A program made the position numbers and the translations under genes. The notes beneath the pieces were generated by a model, which was not told the DNA's origin, made no database searches, and saw only the letters and a program-made list of their open reading frames with translations. A DNA stretch of 64,000 nt from contig NZ_CP024904.1 of assembly GCF_003330765.1 (NCBI RefSeq), forward strand, positions 620,001-684,000. Direction: 5' to 3'. This DNA comes from Burkholderia pyrrocinia (GTDB lineage: Bacteria; Pseudomonadota; Gammaproteobacteria; Burkholderiales; Burkholderiaceae). Positions 42,685 to 51,742 of the stretch are shown here, in pieces (the first letter of the stretch is position 1; every line of letters begins with the position of its first letter).

Positions 42685-44148
42685 TCAGCCGAACGAATCG
42701 TGAAGGCGCTTCATCTCCTTCTCGAGCCACTCGATCAGGTTGAACGACGCATGCGCGTGCGCGGCCGGCGGGATCATCATCTTCTCCTCGGTCGCGATGT
42801 GTTCGGTGAGGGATTCGCACATCAACCGCCCAAGTTCGGGTTTCCTCGCGATCAGTGGCGACAGGTCGCGGCTGCTCAACTGATAGGCCGTCACGGCGGT
42901 CACCGCGTAGACACTCGCATGAAGTTGCGTGCCGGCCAGCACGACGGACTGGCCGATCGCGTCGCCAGGCGCCATCCGCCTGACCTCCCTGTCGCCGGTC
43001 GCGCCCGGCACGAACACCGACGCGACACCAGCCCCGACGATCGTCAGCAGGCGCGTATCGGAATTCGACGCGTAGATCACCTCCCCTTTGTGGAATACGC
43101 GTGACGCCAGCGCATCGGCCAGCACGGCCAGATCTTCGTCGCCGAGTTGCCTGAAGAGTTCGACCGCGCGCAGCAGTCGTTGACCGCGCGAAACCGGTCG
43201 GTGCGCCGCGGCCGTCCCGCCAAGCGGGCGCAACGCGATGTCCGCGGCGGCCAGATGCCGGTGGGCCAGATCGTAGAGCCGGTTACGCACCGCCACCTTT
43301 TTTTGCAGCGCGTCGACGTAACAGACGAGTTCGTATTCGACGGAGTTGGTCCTGAACGCCTTGACGACCGAGACCGGCGCGGGACTGGCCAGCACGTCCA
43401 GCGAACTGGCGGCAGCCCGGTCGAGCGCATCGACGACGATGGCCGGGCGCACTTCCGGATCGATCTCGATCGTCAGTGTCACACCGTGTACGCTCGCGGG
43501 TTCGCTCAGGTTGACGATCGTCGCCTTCGCCGCCGTGCTGTTCGGCACGACGACCAGGTTGCCGAGGCTGTTGATCATCTTGGTCGCGCGCCAGTTGCTT
43601 TCGACAATCCGCCCTTCCAGCTCGCCGATGGCCACCGTATCGCCGAGGCGAAACGGTTGGGTGGTATTCAGGACGAGGCCCGAGAACACGTCGTTCAGCG
43701 TGTTCTGGACGGCCAGGCCCAGGATCACGGCCACGGCGCCCGAGGTCGCGACCAGGCCGCTCAGCGGCAGGCCCAGTACGTAGCCCAGCGCGGCCACCGC
43801 GGCCGCACCGAAGACGGCGCCTGCGGCGATGTCATGAAACAGCCGCTGGTTGCGCCACGCGCGCGGCAGCAGCAGATGGTCGAGCATCAGGCTGAACACC
43901 AGCGCGCACTGTAGCCACCAGGCGACACCGATCGCCTGGATCGCAAGCCGATCGAACCGATCGGGCGACGGGGGAACCGCGAGCGGGCTCACGCCGGTGG
44001 CGAACAGCACATAGGTCAACGCGGCGAACGACGCACAGCGCCAGATCGCTTTCGTCGTCGAACGGCCGGGCCCGAGCAATCGCCATGCAACGAGGTCGGC
44101 AACAACGATCGGTGCGCCGTAAGCGACGGTGACGGACAAGTTCAGCAT
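42685..44148 (-). CDS. MscS-type channel with cyclic-nucleotide-binding domain
   Basis: A 487-aa inner-membrane protein. There are about four to five spans in residues 1-160; the pore-lining third helix of the MscS core is VATSGAVAVILGLAVQNTLNDVFSGLVL (about 140-168). The beta domain follows (PFRLGDTVAIGELEGRIVESNWRATKM) and NLVVVPNS marks the family. Residues about 330-460 are a cyclic-nucleotide-binding fold: GEVIYASNSDTRLLTIVGAGVAS and MAPGDAIGQSVVLAG. This is the bCNG arrangement, a channel gated by cAMP-like ligand instead of tension. The length is normal. Confidence 0.86.
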   Translation of the reverse strand: MLNLSVTVAYGAPIVVADLVAWRLLGPGRSTTKAIWRCASFAALTYVLFATGVSPLAVPPSPDRFDRLAIQAIGVAWWLQCALVFSLMLDHLLLPRAWRNQRLFHDIAAGAVFGAAAVAALGYVLGLPLSGLVATSGAVAVILGLAVQNTLNDVFSGLVLNTTQPFRLGDTVAIGELEGRIVESNWRATKMINSLGNLVVVPNSTAAKATIVNLSEPASVHGVTLTIEIDPEVRPAIVVDALDRAAASSLDVLASPAPVSVVKAFRTNSVEYELVCYVDALQKKVAVRNRLYDLAHRHLAAADIALRPLGGTAAAHRPVSRGQRLLRAVELFRQLGDEDLAVLADALASRVFHKGEVIYASNSDTRLLTIVGAGVASVFVPGATGDREVRRMAPGDAIGQSVVLAGTQLHASVYAVTAVTAYQLSSRDLSPLIARKPELGRLMCESLTEHIATEEKMMIPPAAHAHASFNLIEWLEKEMKRLHDSFG

Positions 44149-44512
44149 GCTGGAATGGACTGCGTGCGCGCTTCGCGACTGGCATGGAACCCGCGCGATC
44201 GCATGGCTCGCGCTACCCGATCCGGCGAGCAGCCGCCGGCAGCGAATCGTGGCGTGAAAGGCAGGACTGGACAGGTTTCATGCGGTAGTCGTTCGATGAC
44301 GCGCGAAGTCGCCGCGGCAACGCACGTGCCGACGGCCGCCCCACGCTGGCATTCAATGGCGTCGCGACATCGATGATCGGCCGTGCGAGCCGGTATGCTG
44401 CCCGCACGCCGGCGAATCGCCGACGGTCTCCGTGCATGCAATGTAGACGCACCGACCGGCCAGGTCCTGTGTTCAGGCTGAAACGTTCTGAATTTGCCAG
44501 CAGCGCGCGCCG
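44149..44512. other. Gene-free stretch between MscS and regulator genes
   Basis: Both flanking genes run leftward: the regulator gene ends here and the channel gene starts at its left edge. No conserved frame, clear hairpin or operator was recognised. It should hold the channel promoter, but I could not pick a convincing one. Confidence 0.4.
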
Positions 44513-46306
44513 TTACGGTTCGCGCGGCGGCAGCTCGGCCTCGCCCGCCTCGAACCCGAGCGCGTGCACTTCGGACCAGGCGTCGTGTATGACCCACGTC
44601 GGCCCCGAGGTATGGGCGAACGCGGCGGCATAGCCGGCAAACAGACGAACGCGCGCATCTTCGCGCGCCCGCGTCTCGCCCATATTCCGCATTGCATCGA
44701 GCGCCGCACGCGCCCGTTCGCGACATTCGTCCAGCAGCGACAGGTCGAAAAGGCACGGGACCGCGACAGCCGCCAGCGCGATGCCGACCTCCGCATCGCC
44801 GTTCGGCGAAAACGCCCAGTCGAGCGCCGCGCGCAGATTGCCGAGTTCGCGCCGGATCACGTCGAGCCGCGATTCGGACCGCGCCCCGTCGTCGCCATCG
44901 GGCGCAAGCCTGAACAACGTATGGAAGTAGTTCGCATGCGCAAGTGCCGCCGCCGCGCGTTCGCCGTTGTTCTCGAGTTGCTGCAGCGCATAGGCGCGCG
45001 TCGTGGTCAACAGCCGGTAGCGCGGCGGGCCGTGCGCGCTCTCGAGGCTCAGGAGCGACTTCGAGACGAGGCCGGCAATCGTATCGAGCAGGTCCGCATC
45101 GGCCAACCCCTTCGTTACGACGATCTCCCGCACCGCGTCGATCGAGAAACTGTCGCGGAACACGCCGAGCCACCGCAACAGCAGGCGCTCCGCATCGCCG
45201 AGCAAGCGGTAGCTCCAGTCGTACATCGCCTGCAGCGTCTGATGACGCGGCAGCGCCGTACGAAAACCGCCGGTCAGCAACCTGAAATGGTCGTCGAGAT
45301 GCGCGGCCAGCAAATCGATGCCGAGCACGGCCGCTCGCGCCGCCGCCAGCTCAATGGCGAGCGGGAGACCGTCGAGCCGCCGGCACACCGATGCCATCAG
45401 CGCCACACTGCGTTCGTCGAGCGGAAAGCGAGGGTCGGCGGCACGCGCGCGCGCCGAGAACAGTTGCACCGCGCTTGCGCTCAGGATCTCCGCATCATCG
45501 GCGCCTTCGCCGGGGACATCGAGCGGTGGAATCGGGCACAGCCGCTCGCCCTGGATACGCAGCGCCTCACGGCTGGTCGCGAGGACGCACAATTCGGCAT
45601 CCGACTCGGTCAGTGCAGTCGCGATCCGCGCGGCGTCGTCGAGCAGATGTTCGCAATTGTCGAGCACCAGCAACATCCGGCGGTGCGCCACGCTGGCCAG
45701 CACCGCCTCGAGCGTCAGCGATCCGGCCGGCTGCACGATGCCGAACGCACCCGCCAGAGCGTCGGGCACGAATCGCGGACACGCCACCGTGGCAAGCGAC
45801 ACGAACGCGGCGCCATCCGGAAAACTCGCCTCGGCCCGCATGGCCGCTTCGAGCGCGACCCGCGTCTTGCCGATGCCGCCCGCACCGACCAGCGTCACGA
45901 CGCGCGCGGTGTCGAGCGCCGCGAGCACATCGGCAACGGTCTGCTCGCGGCCGACGAGTGCGGTCGGCGCGGCCGTCAGCCGCGACGTCGCGGGACGCAC
46001 CGGCGCCGCGCCTTCGATCTGGCCGCCGACCAGCCGATAGCCGCGCCCCGGCACCGTGACGATCAGGTTCCGGTCGTCAGCCAGTGCCTTGCGCAACGCG
46101 GCAATATGCACCTGCAGGTTGTTTTCCTCCACGATCGTGTGCGGCCACACGCGCTGCATGATTTCGTCTTTCGATACCAATGCGCCGTTCGCCCGAATCA
46201 GGAGTTCGAGAATTTCGAATGCGCGACTGCCGATGCGCAGCAGTTTGCCGTTCGAGCGAATTTCACGTCTGTCGAGAAAAACGTGAAGTGTTCCAATCCG
46301 AATCAT
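44513..46306 (-). CDS. Winged-helix/NTPase transcriptional regulator, copy 1
   Basis: A 597-aa regulator. Residues 1-95 form an OmpR/CadC-type winged helix (LLRIGSRAFEILELLIRANGALVSKDEIMQRVWPHTIVEENNLQVHI..., RGYRLVGG). An NB-ARC/AfsR-like NTPase follows: Walker A VGAGGIGKTRVALEAA (about 140), Walker B MLLVLDNCEHLLDD and sensor LCVLATSREALR. The C-terminal part is helical, as for a ligand or partner sensor, and ends soon after a short repeat-like region; many relatives are longer, so it may be shortened. It probably controls nearby genes on an unknown signal. A close relative is encoded at 51743. Confidence 0.82.
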   Translation of the reverse strand: MIRIGTLHVFLDRREIRSNGKLLRIGSRAFEILELLIRANGALVSKDEIMQRVWPHTIVEENNLQVHIAALRKALADDRNLIVTVPGRGYRLVGGQIEGAAPVRPATSRLTAAPTALVGREQTVADVLAALDTARVVTLVGAGGIGKTRVALEAAMRAEASFPDGAAFVSLATVACPRFVPDALAGAFGIVQPAGSLTLEAVLASVAHRRMLLVLDNCEHLLDDAARIATALTESDAELCVLATSREALRIQGERLCPIPPLDVPGEGADDAEILSASAVQLFSARARAADPRFPLDERSVALMASVCRRLDGLPLAIELAAARAAVLGIDLLAAHLDDHFRLLTGGFRTALPRHQTLQAMYDWSYRLLGDAERLLLRWLGVFRDSFSIDAVREIVVTKGLADADLLDTIAGLVSKSLLSLESAHGPPRYRLLTTTRAYALQQLENNGERAAAALAHANYFHTLFRLAPDGDDGARSESRLDVIRRELGNLRAALDWAFSPNGDAEVGIALAAVAVPCLFDLSLLDECRERARAALDAMRNMGETRAREDARVRLFAGYAAAFAHTSGPTWVIHDAWSEVHALGFEAGEAELPPREP

Positions 46307-46813
46307 GGGAATTCTTAATCGATTGCATTCATCGATGCCCTGTCAGAAATGACACCGGTTTGACGCCATGCTACGGCATTTGCCTCACGAAATGATTCAA
46401 ATTATCAGAACAGAAAGAGCAAATTTTTTGAATCGACGAAAACCACGATCGTCGCGACGTCTCCCGGGTACGCGCCGTGCCCCGCCCGGCACGGCACATC
46501 GCGGCATCCTGCATTTTCAATACGCGAAACAATCGTTCACCCGTGAACCTGTCTTGCAGGATAAAACGGCCGATTTTCTTGAACCGATTTCGTCGTCTCG
46601 TTAATTGAAATGGCGTTCGCATGGCTTGCGGCAAAAACCAGATAAAAGCGACGTGCAAAGCGCAGCGAAATCGATTCCGGGCGTGACGACCGGTCGGATT
46701 TTCCGTTCAGAACGATTCAGGCCGCGCTCAGGACATTCAGCGGCGCGGCGCGCGACGATGGTTCCACGGCGCCAGCGTCGAGCGACTGCCGTCACGCCGC
46801 GAGGAACACGACC
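46307..46813. other. Divergent intergenic region with two hairpins
   Basis: AT-rich near the regulator gene. It contains a perfect GCCGTGCC-N6-GGCACGGC repeat (46474-46495) and GTTCAC-CC-GTGAAC (46535-46548). No coding frame was recognised. It should carry the promoters of the regulator gene and the HD-domain gene. Confidence 0.45.
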
Positions 46814-47455
46814 ATGGGCAACCGTATCGCCGGCATCCGGATTCCCGACGGCCCGATCGCACGGGAAGCCGCCGCGACCGTGCGCGCCAGCGAACCGGAA
46901 CTGCTGTTCCGGCACGCGATGCGCGTGTTCGCGTTTGCATCGATCCTCGGGCTGCGTCGCGGCATCGCGTTCGACGCCGAGCTGCTGTACGTCGCTGCAC
47001 TGTTCCATGACTTCGGACTGACGGAGCGCTACCGGCATTCGCGCCGGCGCTTCGAAATCGACGGCGCGAACGCCGCACACGCATTCCTCGGCGGATTCGG
47101 CGTCGCCGCCGAAGATGCGGCGGAGGTCTGGCGCGCGATCGCGCTGCACGCGACGTTCGGGATTCACCCGTACATGACGCCGTTGACGGCGTTGCTCGGC
47201 GCAGGCATCGAGACGGATCTCTTCGCGCGTCATTTCGACCAAGTGAGCCGGTCCGAACGCGACGAGATCGTGCACGCGTGGCCGCGCGGCCCCGGTTTCA
47301 AGGAGCTGTTCCTCGAGGCGCTCGCCGCGGGCACCGCGCATCGCCCTGCGACCGCGTTCGGCAACGTCTGCGCCGACGTGCTCGAGCGTTGCGACCCGGA
47401 CTATCGTCGGACGAATTTCTGCGGCCTCGTGCTCGGGTCGAAATGGACGGAGTGA
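46814..47455 (+). CDS. HD-domain hydrolase
   Basis: A 213-aa HD-fold phosphohydrolase-like protein. Metal residues fit: His in LLFRHAMRVFAFA, the His-Asp doublet in ALFHDFGLTERY (about residues 65-66) and a late Asp/His in AIALHATFGIHPY. The pattern recalls the cyanamide hydratase/related HD group, but the substrate is unknown. The start has a GAGGAAC site. No operon partner lies on this strand; the next gene converges after 53 bp. Confidence 0.78.
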   Translation: MGNRIAGIRIPDGPIAREAAATVRASEPELLFRHAMRVFAFASILGLRRGIAFDAELLYVAALFHDFGLTERYRHSRRRFEIDGANAAHAFLGGFGVAAEDAAEVWRAIALHATFGIHPYMTPLTALLGAGIETDLFARHFDQVSRSERDEIVHAWPRGPGFKELFLEALAAGTAHRPATAFGNVCADVLERCDPDYRRTNFCGLVLGSKWTE

Positions 47456-47508
47456 GCCGACCAGTCGATCGGGGCCCGCTCCGCCACGTCAACGTCGCCG
47501 CTGCAGCA

Positions 47509-48330
47509 TCAAGCGCGGGCGAACGCCAGCAGTTCGTCGTTCAATCGTTGCGCGTGCGTCAGGTACAACGCATGCGGCCCGCCCTCGTAGACGCTCAGCG
47601 TCGCGTGCGGCACGCGCTTCGCCGTGACGGCGCCCGTGAGCGCGAGCGGCACCGTCTGGTCGTCGTCGCCGTGAATCACGAGCGTCGGCACGTCGAACTT
47701 GTCGAGATCCGCGCTGAAATCGGTTTCGGAAAACGCGCCGACACAATCGAGCGTCCCCTTCAAGCCTGCCTGCAGCGCCATGAAGGACGTCCAGTCGAGC
47801 GCGGCGCGCGAGATCGCCGAAGCGGCCCGGTTAGAACCGGTGAACAGCGGCCAGAACTGCTCGAAGAATGCCGCGCGATCGGCCACGATGCCCGCGCGGA
47901 TACCGTCGAACACGGCCACGTCGACCCCGTCCGGATGGTCGTCGCGCCGCGCGACCAGCGGCGTCACCGATCCGATCAGGACGGCCTTCGCGATGTGCCG
48001 CGTGCCGTGCCGGCCGATGTAGCGGGCCACTTCGCCGCCGCCCATCGAAAAGCCGACGAGCGTCACGTCGCGCAGCCCGAGCGTCTCGATCAGCGTCGCG
48101 AGATCGTCCGCCAGCGTGTCGTAGTCGTAGCCCGTCCACGGCTGACCGGATCGACCAAAGCCGCGCCGGTCGTAGGCGATGCAGCGAAAACCGTTCGACG
48201 CGAGATGATGCATCTGGACGTCCCACATGTCCGCATTCAACGGCCAGCCGTGAATGAACACGACCGGGCGCCCTGCGCCCCAGTCCTTGTAGTGAATCGA
48301 AACGCCATCGCGTGTCGTGAACGTGCTCAT
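47509..48330 (-). CDS. Alpha/beta hydrolase, non-heme chloroperoxidase type
   Basis: A 273-aa alpha/beta hydrolase. The oxyanion loop is VFIHGWPLNADMWD, the nucleophile Ser is in VGFSMGGGEVARYIGRHG (about Ser96), Asp is in LVIHGDDDQTVP and His in GGPHALYLTHAQRL. This matches cofactor-free haloperoxidases/perhydrolases/esterases; the real reaction is likely ester or lactone hydrolysis. It has no export signal. It is a clear paralogue of the Tat-signal protein encoded at 49227. The next gene on this strand, upstream, encodes a DUF3331 protein. Confidence 0.86.
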   Translation of the reverse strand: MSTFTTRDGVSIHYKDWGAGRPVVFIHGWPLNADMWDVQMHHLASNGFRCIAYDRRGFGRSGQPWTGYDYDTLADDLATLIETLGLRDVTLVGFSMGGGEVARYIGRHGTRHIAKAVLIGSVTPLVARRDDHPDGVDVAVFDGIRAGIVADRAAFFEQFWPLFTGSNRAASAISRAALDWTSFMALQAGLKGTLDCVGAFSETDFSADLDKFDVPTLVIHGDDDQTVPLALTGAVTAKRVPHATLSVYEGGPHALYLTHAQRLNDELLAFARA

Positions 48331-48400
48331 ACGGATTCCTCAGCGGTGAAAAAAAAGCGGCCGCCGGCCGTGGCCGACGGACAGGGCACACCGTTCCGGG

Positions 48401-48826
48401 TCATGAACGGGACAGCCTGACGATGAACCGGTCCAGTTCGGACGCGAGGATCACCTCCCGGTAGTTCGCGGGGCGCTTCGATCCGCGCCATTGCGGCTTG
48501 TAGATCGCATCGCCGGTACGAATCGTCATGCCGGTCAGCGAACAGCGCCCGAGGGTGCGGGACTTTGCGCTGATCCAGCGCTGCTCGTCATACCGGCAGC
48601 GCGTCGGATCGCTCCATGACACCAATACCGACGAATCGGTCTGCCGCTCGACGGCGATGATCGCGCAACGGCGGCGCACGCCACCGCTCGACGCGGGCGG
48701 CGCATCGTCACGATGGCGACGGCGCACGGCGTCCGGGTCGCGAAGATGCGACGGCGCACAGCGGCTCGCAGCCGGCGACGGATCGAGCAGCGTCATCACG
48801 TGCTCCCAGCGATTGAATGCATCCAT
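48401..48826 (-). CDS. DUF3331-domain protein
   Basis: A 141-aa protein with the DUF3331 pattern: DSSVLVSWSDPTRCRYDEQRW, then RTLGRCSLTGMTIRTGDAIYKPQWRG. The CxLTGxxIxxGDxIYxP segment, with Cys spaced like a zinc knuckle, is the signature. Function unknown; it is mostly confined to Burkholderia and relatives, which supports the organism guess. The start at 48826 was chosen because the longer frame upstream has no family match. It lies upstream of the hydrolase gene on the same strand. Confidence 0.75.
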   Translation of the reverse strand: MDAFNRWEHVMTLLDPSPAASRCAPSHLRDPDAVRRRHRDDAPPASSGGVRRRCAIIAVERQTDSSVLVSWSDPTRCRYDEQRWISAKSRTLGRCSLTGMTIRTGDAIYKPQWRGSKRPANYREVILASELDRFIVRLSRS

Positions 48827-49226
48827 GACTGCGTATCCAGGCAAGTGGCGAGGGCCGGATGTGTCGCACCCGCCCATATCGCGATCGTCATCCGCCGACG
48901 CGAACCGGCACCGACTCGCGACGGGATGACCTGATGCTGACGATAGCGGGCCGCCGCTGAAGAGTCTTGATGCCGGACTTAAATTTTCTGGCTGGTGCGT
49001 TCGCGCGGCGCGCATCGCGACCGGCTTCATGAAAATTCAGCGCGATTTCAGTACAGGCCGCATGGCCCCGGGATAGGCTCCTGTCGGCGTTCGTTCGCTG
49101 TCTTCGCGCGCCTGTCTGCCCGCGACCGCGAACGCACGCCGGCTGCCGGCCCGATTGCCGCATGCGGGCAGATCCGAACCATCCATCCAACGCGGCATCG
49201 TTCCACCGCACGTTCAAGGAGTCCCA
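48827..49226. other. Divergent promoter region
   Basis: A 400-bp gap between the DUF3331 gene and the Tat-hydrolase gene. An AT-richer patch at about 48960-49040 may hold promoters. No conserved frame, repeat or known operator was recognised; the longer in-frame extension of the DUF3331 frame into this stretch has no family match. Confidence 0.4.
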
Positions 49227-50198
49227 ATGCGTCCAGCAGACATCGACGCCGTTCACTCGGCGCGTCGCCGAGACATGCTGCTTGCCGGCGCGACCGCCGT
49301 TGCAGCCGCCGCGCTGCCGGCAGCAGCAGCAGCAGCCCCCAAACACGCCGCTTCCGCCCATCAAGGAGCCCATGCGATGAACACGATCACCACGAAAGAC
49401 GGTACGCAGATTTACTTCAAGGACTGGGGCAGTGGCCGCCCGGTCGTCTTCTCGCACGGCTGGCCGCTGTGCGCCGACGCGTGGGATCCGCAGATGCTGT
49501 TCCTCGTGCAGCACGGTTACCGCGTAATCGCGCACGATCGCCGTGGCCACGGCCGCTCGAGCCAGCCGTCGCAAGGCAACGACATGGATACGTATGCCGA
49601 CGATCTCGCGGCGCTGATGAATGCGCTCGACCTGCGCGAAGCCACGCTCGTCGGCCATTCCACCGGCGGCGGCGAAGTCGCGCACTACATCGGGCGCCAC
49701 GGCACGAAGCGCGTGTCGAAGGCCGTGCTGATCGGCGCGGTGCCGCCGCAGATGGTGAAATCGGCATCCAATCCCGGCGGCCTGTCGATGGACGTATTCG
49801 ACGGAATCCGCAAGAACGTCGCCGAGAACCGTTCGCAGTTCTACAAGGATCTCGCCGTGCCGTTCTTCGGCTTCAACCGTCCGGATGCCAAAGTGTCGCA
49901 AGGCACGATCGACGCGTTCTGGGCGCAGGGCATGATGGGCAGCGCCTATGGCCAGTACCTGTGCGTCAAGGAATTCTCCGAGGTCGACTACACCGAGGAC
50001 CTGAAGAAAATCGACGTCCCGACGCTGATCCTGCACGGCGACGACGACCAGATCGTACCGATCGACGATTCGGCCCGCCTGTCCGCGAAGATCGTGAAGC
50101 ACGCGGAGCTCAAGGTGATCCCCGGCGGATCGCACGGGATGTGCGTCGTCAACGCCGACCGGATCAATGCCGAACTGCTCGCGTTCCTGAAGGCGTAA
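49227..50198 (+). CDS. Tat-exported alpha/beta hydrolase, chloroperoxidase type
   Basis: A 323-aa protein. Residues about 10-37 are a twin-arginine signal: [20 protein letters not shown] then an Ala-rich cleavage region. After it comes a second internal Met, the usual start of cytoplasmic relatives. The hydrolase core has [14 protein letters not shown], nucleophile Ser in [18 protein letters not shown], Asp in [12 protein letters not shown] and His in [13 protein letters not shown]. It is the exported counterpart of the 47509 gene product. The start at 49227 has a CAAGGAG site. Likely an esterase/perhydrolase acting outside the inner membrane. Confidence 0.88.
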   Translation: MRPADIDAVHSARRRDMLLAGATAVAAAALPAAAAAAPKHAASAHQGAHAMNTITTKDGTQIYFKDWGSGRPVVFSHGWPLCADAWDPQMLFLVQHGYRVIAHDRRGHGRSSQPSQGNDMDTYADDLAALMNALDLREATLVGHSTGGGEVAHYIGRHGTKRVSKAVLIGAVPPQMVKSASNPGGLSMDVFDGIRKNVAENRSQFYKDLAVPFFGFNRPDAKVSQGTIDAFWAQGMMGSAYGQYLCVKEFSEVDYTEDLKKIDVPTLILHGDDDQIVPIDDSARLSAKIVKHAELKVIPGGSHGMCVVNADRINAELLAFLKA

Positions 50199-50210
50199 GC
50201 GTCTCGGCAC

Positions 50211-50239
50211 GGCGCGCCCGGCCGTCGCGCCGGCGCGCC
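50211..50239. terminator. GC-rich hairpin after Tat-hydrolase gene
   Basis: GGCGCGCC arms (50211-50218 and 50232-50239) around 13 nt, 13 bp after the stop codon and followed by CTTTAG. It is plausible as a terminator, although the T-tract is short. Confidence 0.4.
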
Positions 50240-50486
50240 CTTTAGTACGTTTCAGGATTTTTCAGGTCGTCGCCATTCCGTTGCGGCGTGCGCGATCGCT
50301 AAGATCGTCGATGCGGAATGTCCGCCGATCCGGCGTCGGGCGCTCACTGCGCACGCGCCGGCCTGAGCAGTATGCCGATCTTGAGCTTACCTAACGTTTT
50401 TTTGTGTTGAAGTCACTCGGCATGCTGCCGTTTCACCACACGACGCGCAAAGCGACGCTGACGCGCGTGGGTCAGGACGTGCCCGC

Positions 50487-51161
50487 TCAGACGCGCGCGC
50501 CGACCGGGCGCACGCCCAGCGCTTCGGCCTGCCGTACGAGATCCGGCAGCGTGCGGACCTGCATCTTCTTCATGACCTGGGCCCGATGCACTTTCACCGT
50601 GATTTCCTGGAGGCCGAGATTCGCCGCGATCTGCTTGTTCATCAGGCCCGCGACCACCTGGCCCATCACTTCGCGTTCACGCGGCGTCAACGACGCATAG
50701 GCACCGCGCACCGCGTCCAGCGCACGGTCGCGCGCGAGGCGCTCGCCGTCGCGGGCCAGCGCGTGGCCGACGGCATCGAGCATCGCATCGTCGTCGAACG
50801 GCTTCGTCAGGAAATCGAGCGCACCGCCCTTCATCGCCTTGACCGTCGTGGCCACATCGCCGTAACCCGTCATGAACAGGATCGGCACATTCAGGCCCGT
50901 CCGCACCGCTTCCTCCTGAACGGCCAGCCCGCTCTCGTCGGCAAGACGCACATCGAGGATCAGGCAGCTCGGCACGTCGGGCCGCTCGAATGCGAGAAAC
51001 GCCCGCGACGACGCGAACGTCTCGACGCGAAATCCCGCCGAACGCAACAGCGCGCTCAACGCGCGCCGCAACGTTTCGTCGTCATCGACCACATAGACGA
51101 TCGATGCGGAATCACCCGCGCGTTGCTTGCCGATCGACGTCATGTCCGGCCTGTTCGCCAT
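50487..51161 (-). CDS. FixJ/NarL-type response regulator
   Basis: A 224-aa two-domain regulator. The receiver has VYVVDDDETLRRAL, phospho-Asp in SCLILDVRLADESGLA (about residue 75) and Lys in FLTKPFDDD. The C-terminal LuxR-type helix-turn-helix is YASLTPREREVMGQVVAGLMNKQIAANLGLQEITVKVHRAQVMKKM. The start at 51161 follows AGGGA. It is one of two orphan receivers encoded between the Tat-hydrolase gene and the giant histidine kinase gene; the kinase is the likely phospho-donor. A TTATCGAATGATAA palindrome lies 28 bp upstream. Confidence 0.88.
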   Translation of the reverse strand: MANRPDMTSIGKQRAGDSASIVYVVDDDETLRRALSALLRSAGFRVETFASSRAFLAFERPDVPSCLILDVRLADESGLAVQEEAVRTGLNVPILFMTGYGDVATTVKAMKGGALDFLTKPFDDDAMLDAVGHALARDGERLARDRALDAVRGAYASLTPREREVMGQVVAGLMNKQIAANLGLQEITVKVHRAQVMKKMQVRTLPDLVRQAEALGVRPVGARV

Positions 51162-51189
51162 TGCATTCCCTGTGTAGGCATCCGCTTCA

Positions 51190-51203
51190 TTATCGAATGA
51201 TAA
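51190..51203. promoter_or_regulatory. TTATC-N4-GATAA palindrome
   Basis: TTATCGAATGATAA lies between the two receiver genes, upstream of the FixJ-type gene. A one-base variant, TTATCGAACGATAA, occurs at 60570 before the VOC gene. Confidence 0.45.
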
Positions 51204-51267
51204 ACTAAGAAAACGCCGTACGGAACCGCCACGCCGCACGCGGCGCGGCCGGCCGACTGGCCGCCAC

Positions 51268-51639
51268 TCACGCGGGCGGCGCGCCGGATGCGACCTGATC
51301 GATCAGGTTGATCATGTCGTCGGACGGAAACGGTTTGCGCAGGAACGCAACCGCGCCTTGCGCCAGCCCGCGACGGACCGATTCGTCGTCGCCATGCGCC
51401 GACATGAAGATGACCGGCAGCGTCACCTTGCGCTGAACCAGCGCAAGGTGGACGTCGAGACCGCTCATCCCCTTCATCTTCAGATCGACCAGCACGCAAG
51501 CCGCGTCGTCCAGCGAGCCGGCCGCAAGGAATTCCTCGCCCGACGCAAACAGCAGTGCGGTATGGCCAGCCGACTTCAGCAAGCTGGCAAGACTCTTACG
51601 GACCGACGCATCGTCATCGATGACGCAAACAATGGCCAT
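51268..51639 (-). CDS. Single-domain response regulator (CheY/FixJ receiver)
   Basis: A 123-aa stand-alone receiver: CVIDDDASVRKSLASLL with the acidic pair, phospho-Asp in CVLVDLKMKGMSGLDV (about residue 52), Thr/Ser in IFMSAHGD and Lys in FLRKPFPSDDM. There is no output domain. The likely role is a phospho-relay or competitor between the giant histidine kinase and the FixJ-type regulator. The start was taken at the ATG at 51639, where the first receiver strand begins (AIVCVIDDD); a longer frame upstream looks non-coding. Confidence 0.85.
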   Translation of the reverse strand: MAIVCVIDDDASVRKSLASLLKSAGHTALLFASGEEFLAAGSLDDAACVLVDLKMKGMSGLDVHLALVQRKVTLPVIFMSAHGDDESVRRGLAQGAVAFLRKPFPSDDMINLIDQVASGAPPA

Positions 51640-51742
51640 GAAATGAGAACCTGAAAATTTTGTCAATCCACAACATCGCGACGCAGCGTGCGCCGCGTCG
51701 ACAGGCGGCACCGCTGCGCGCCACGCCCGCACGACCGGTATG

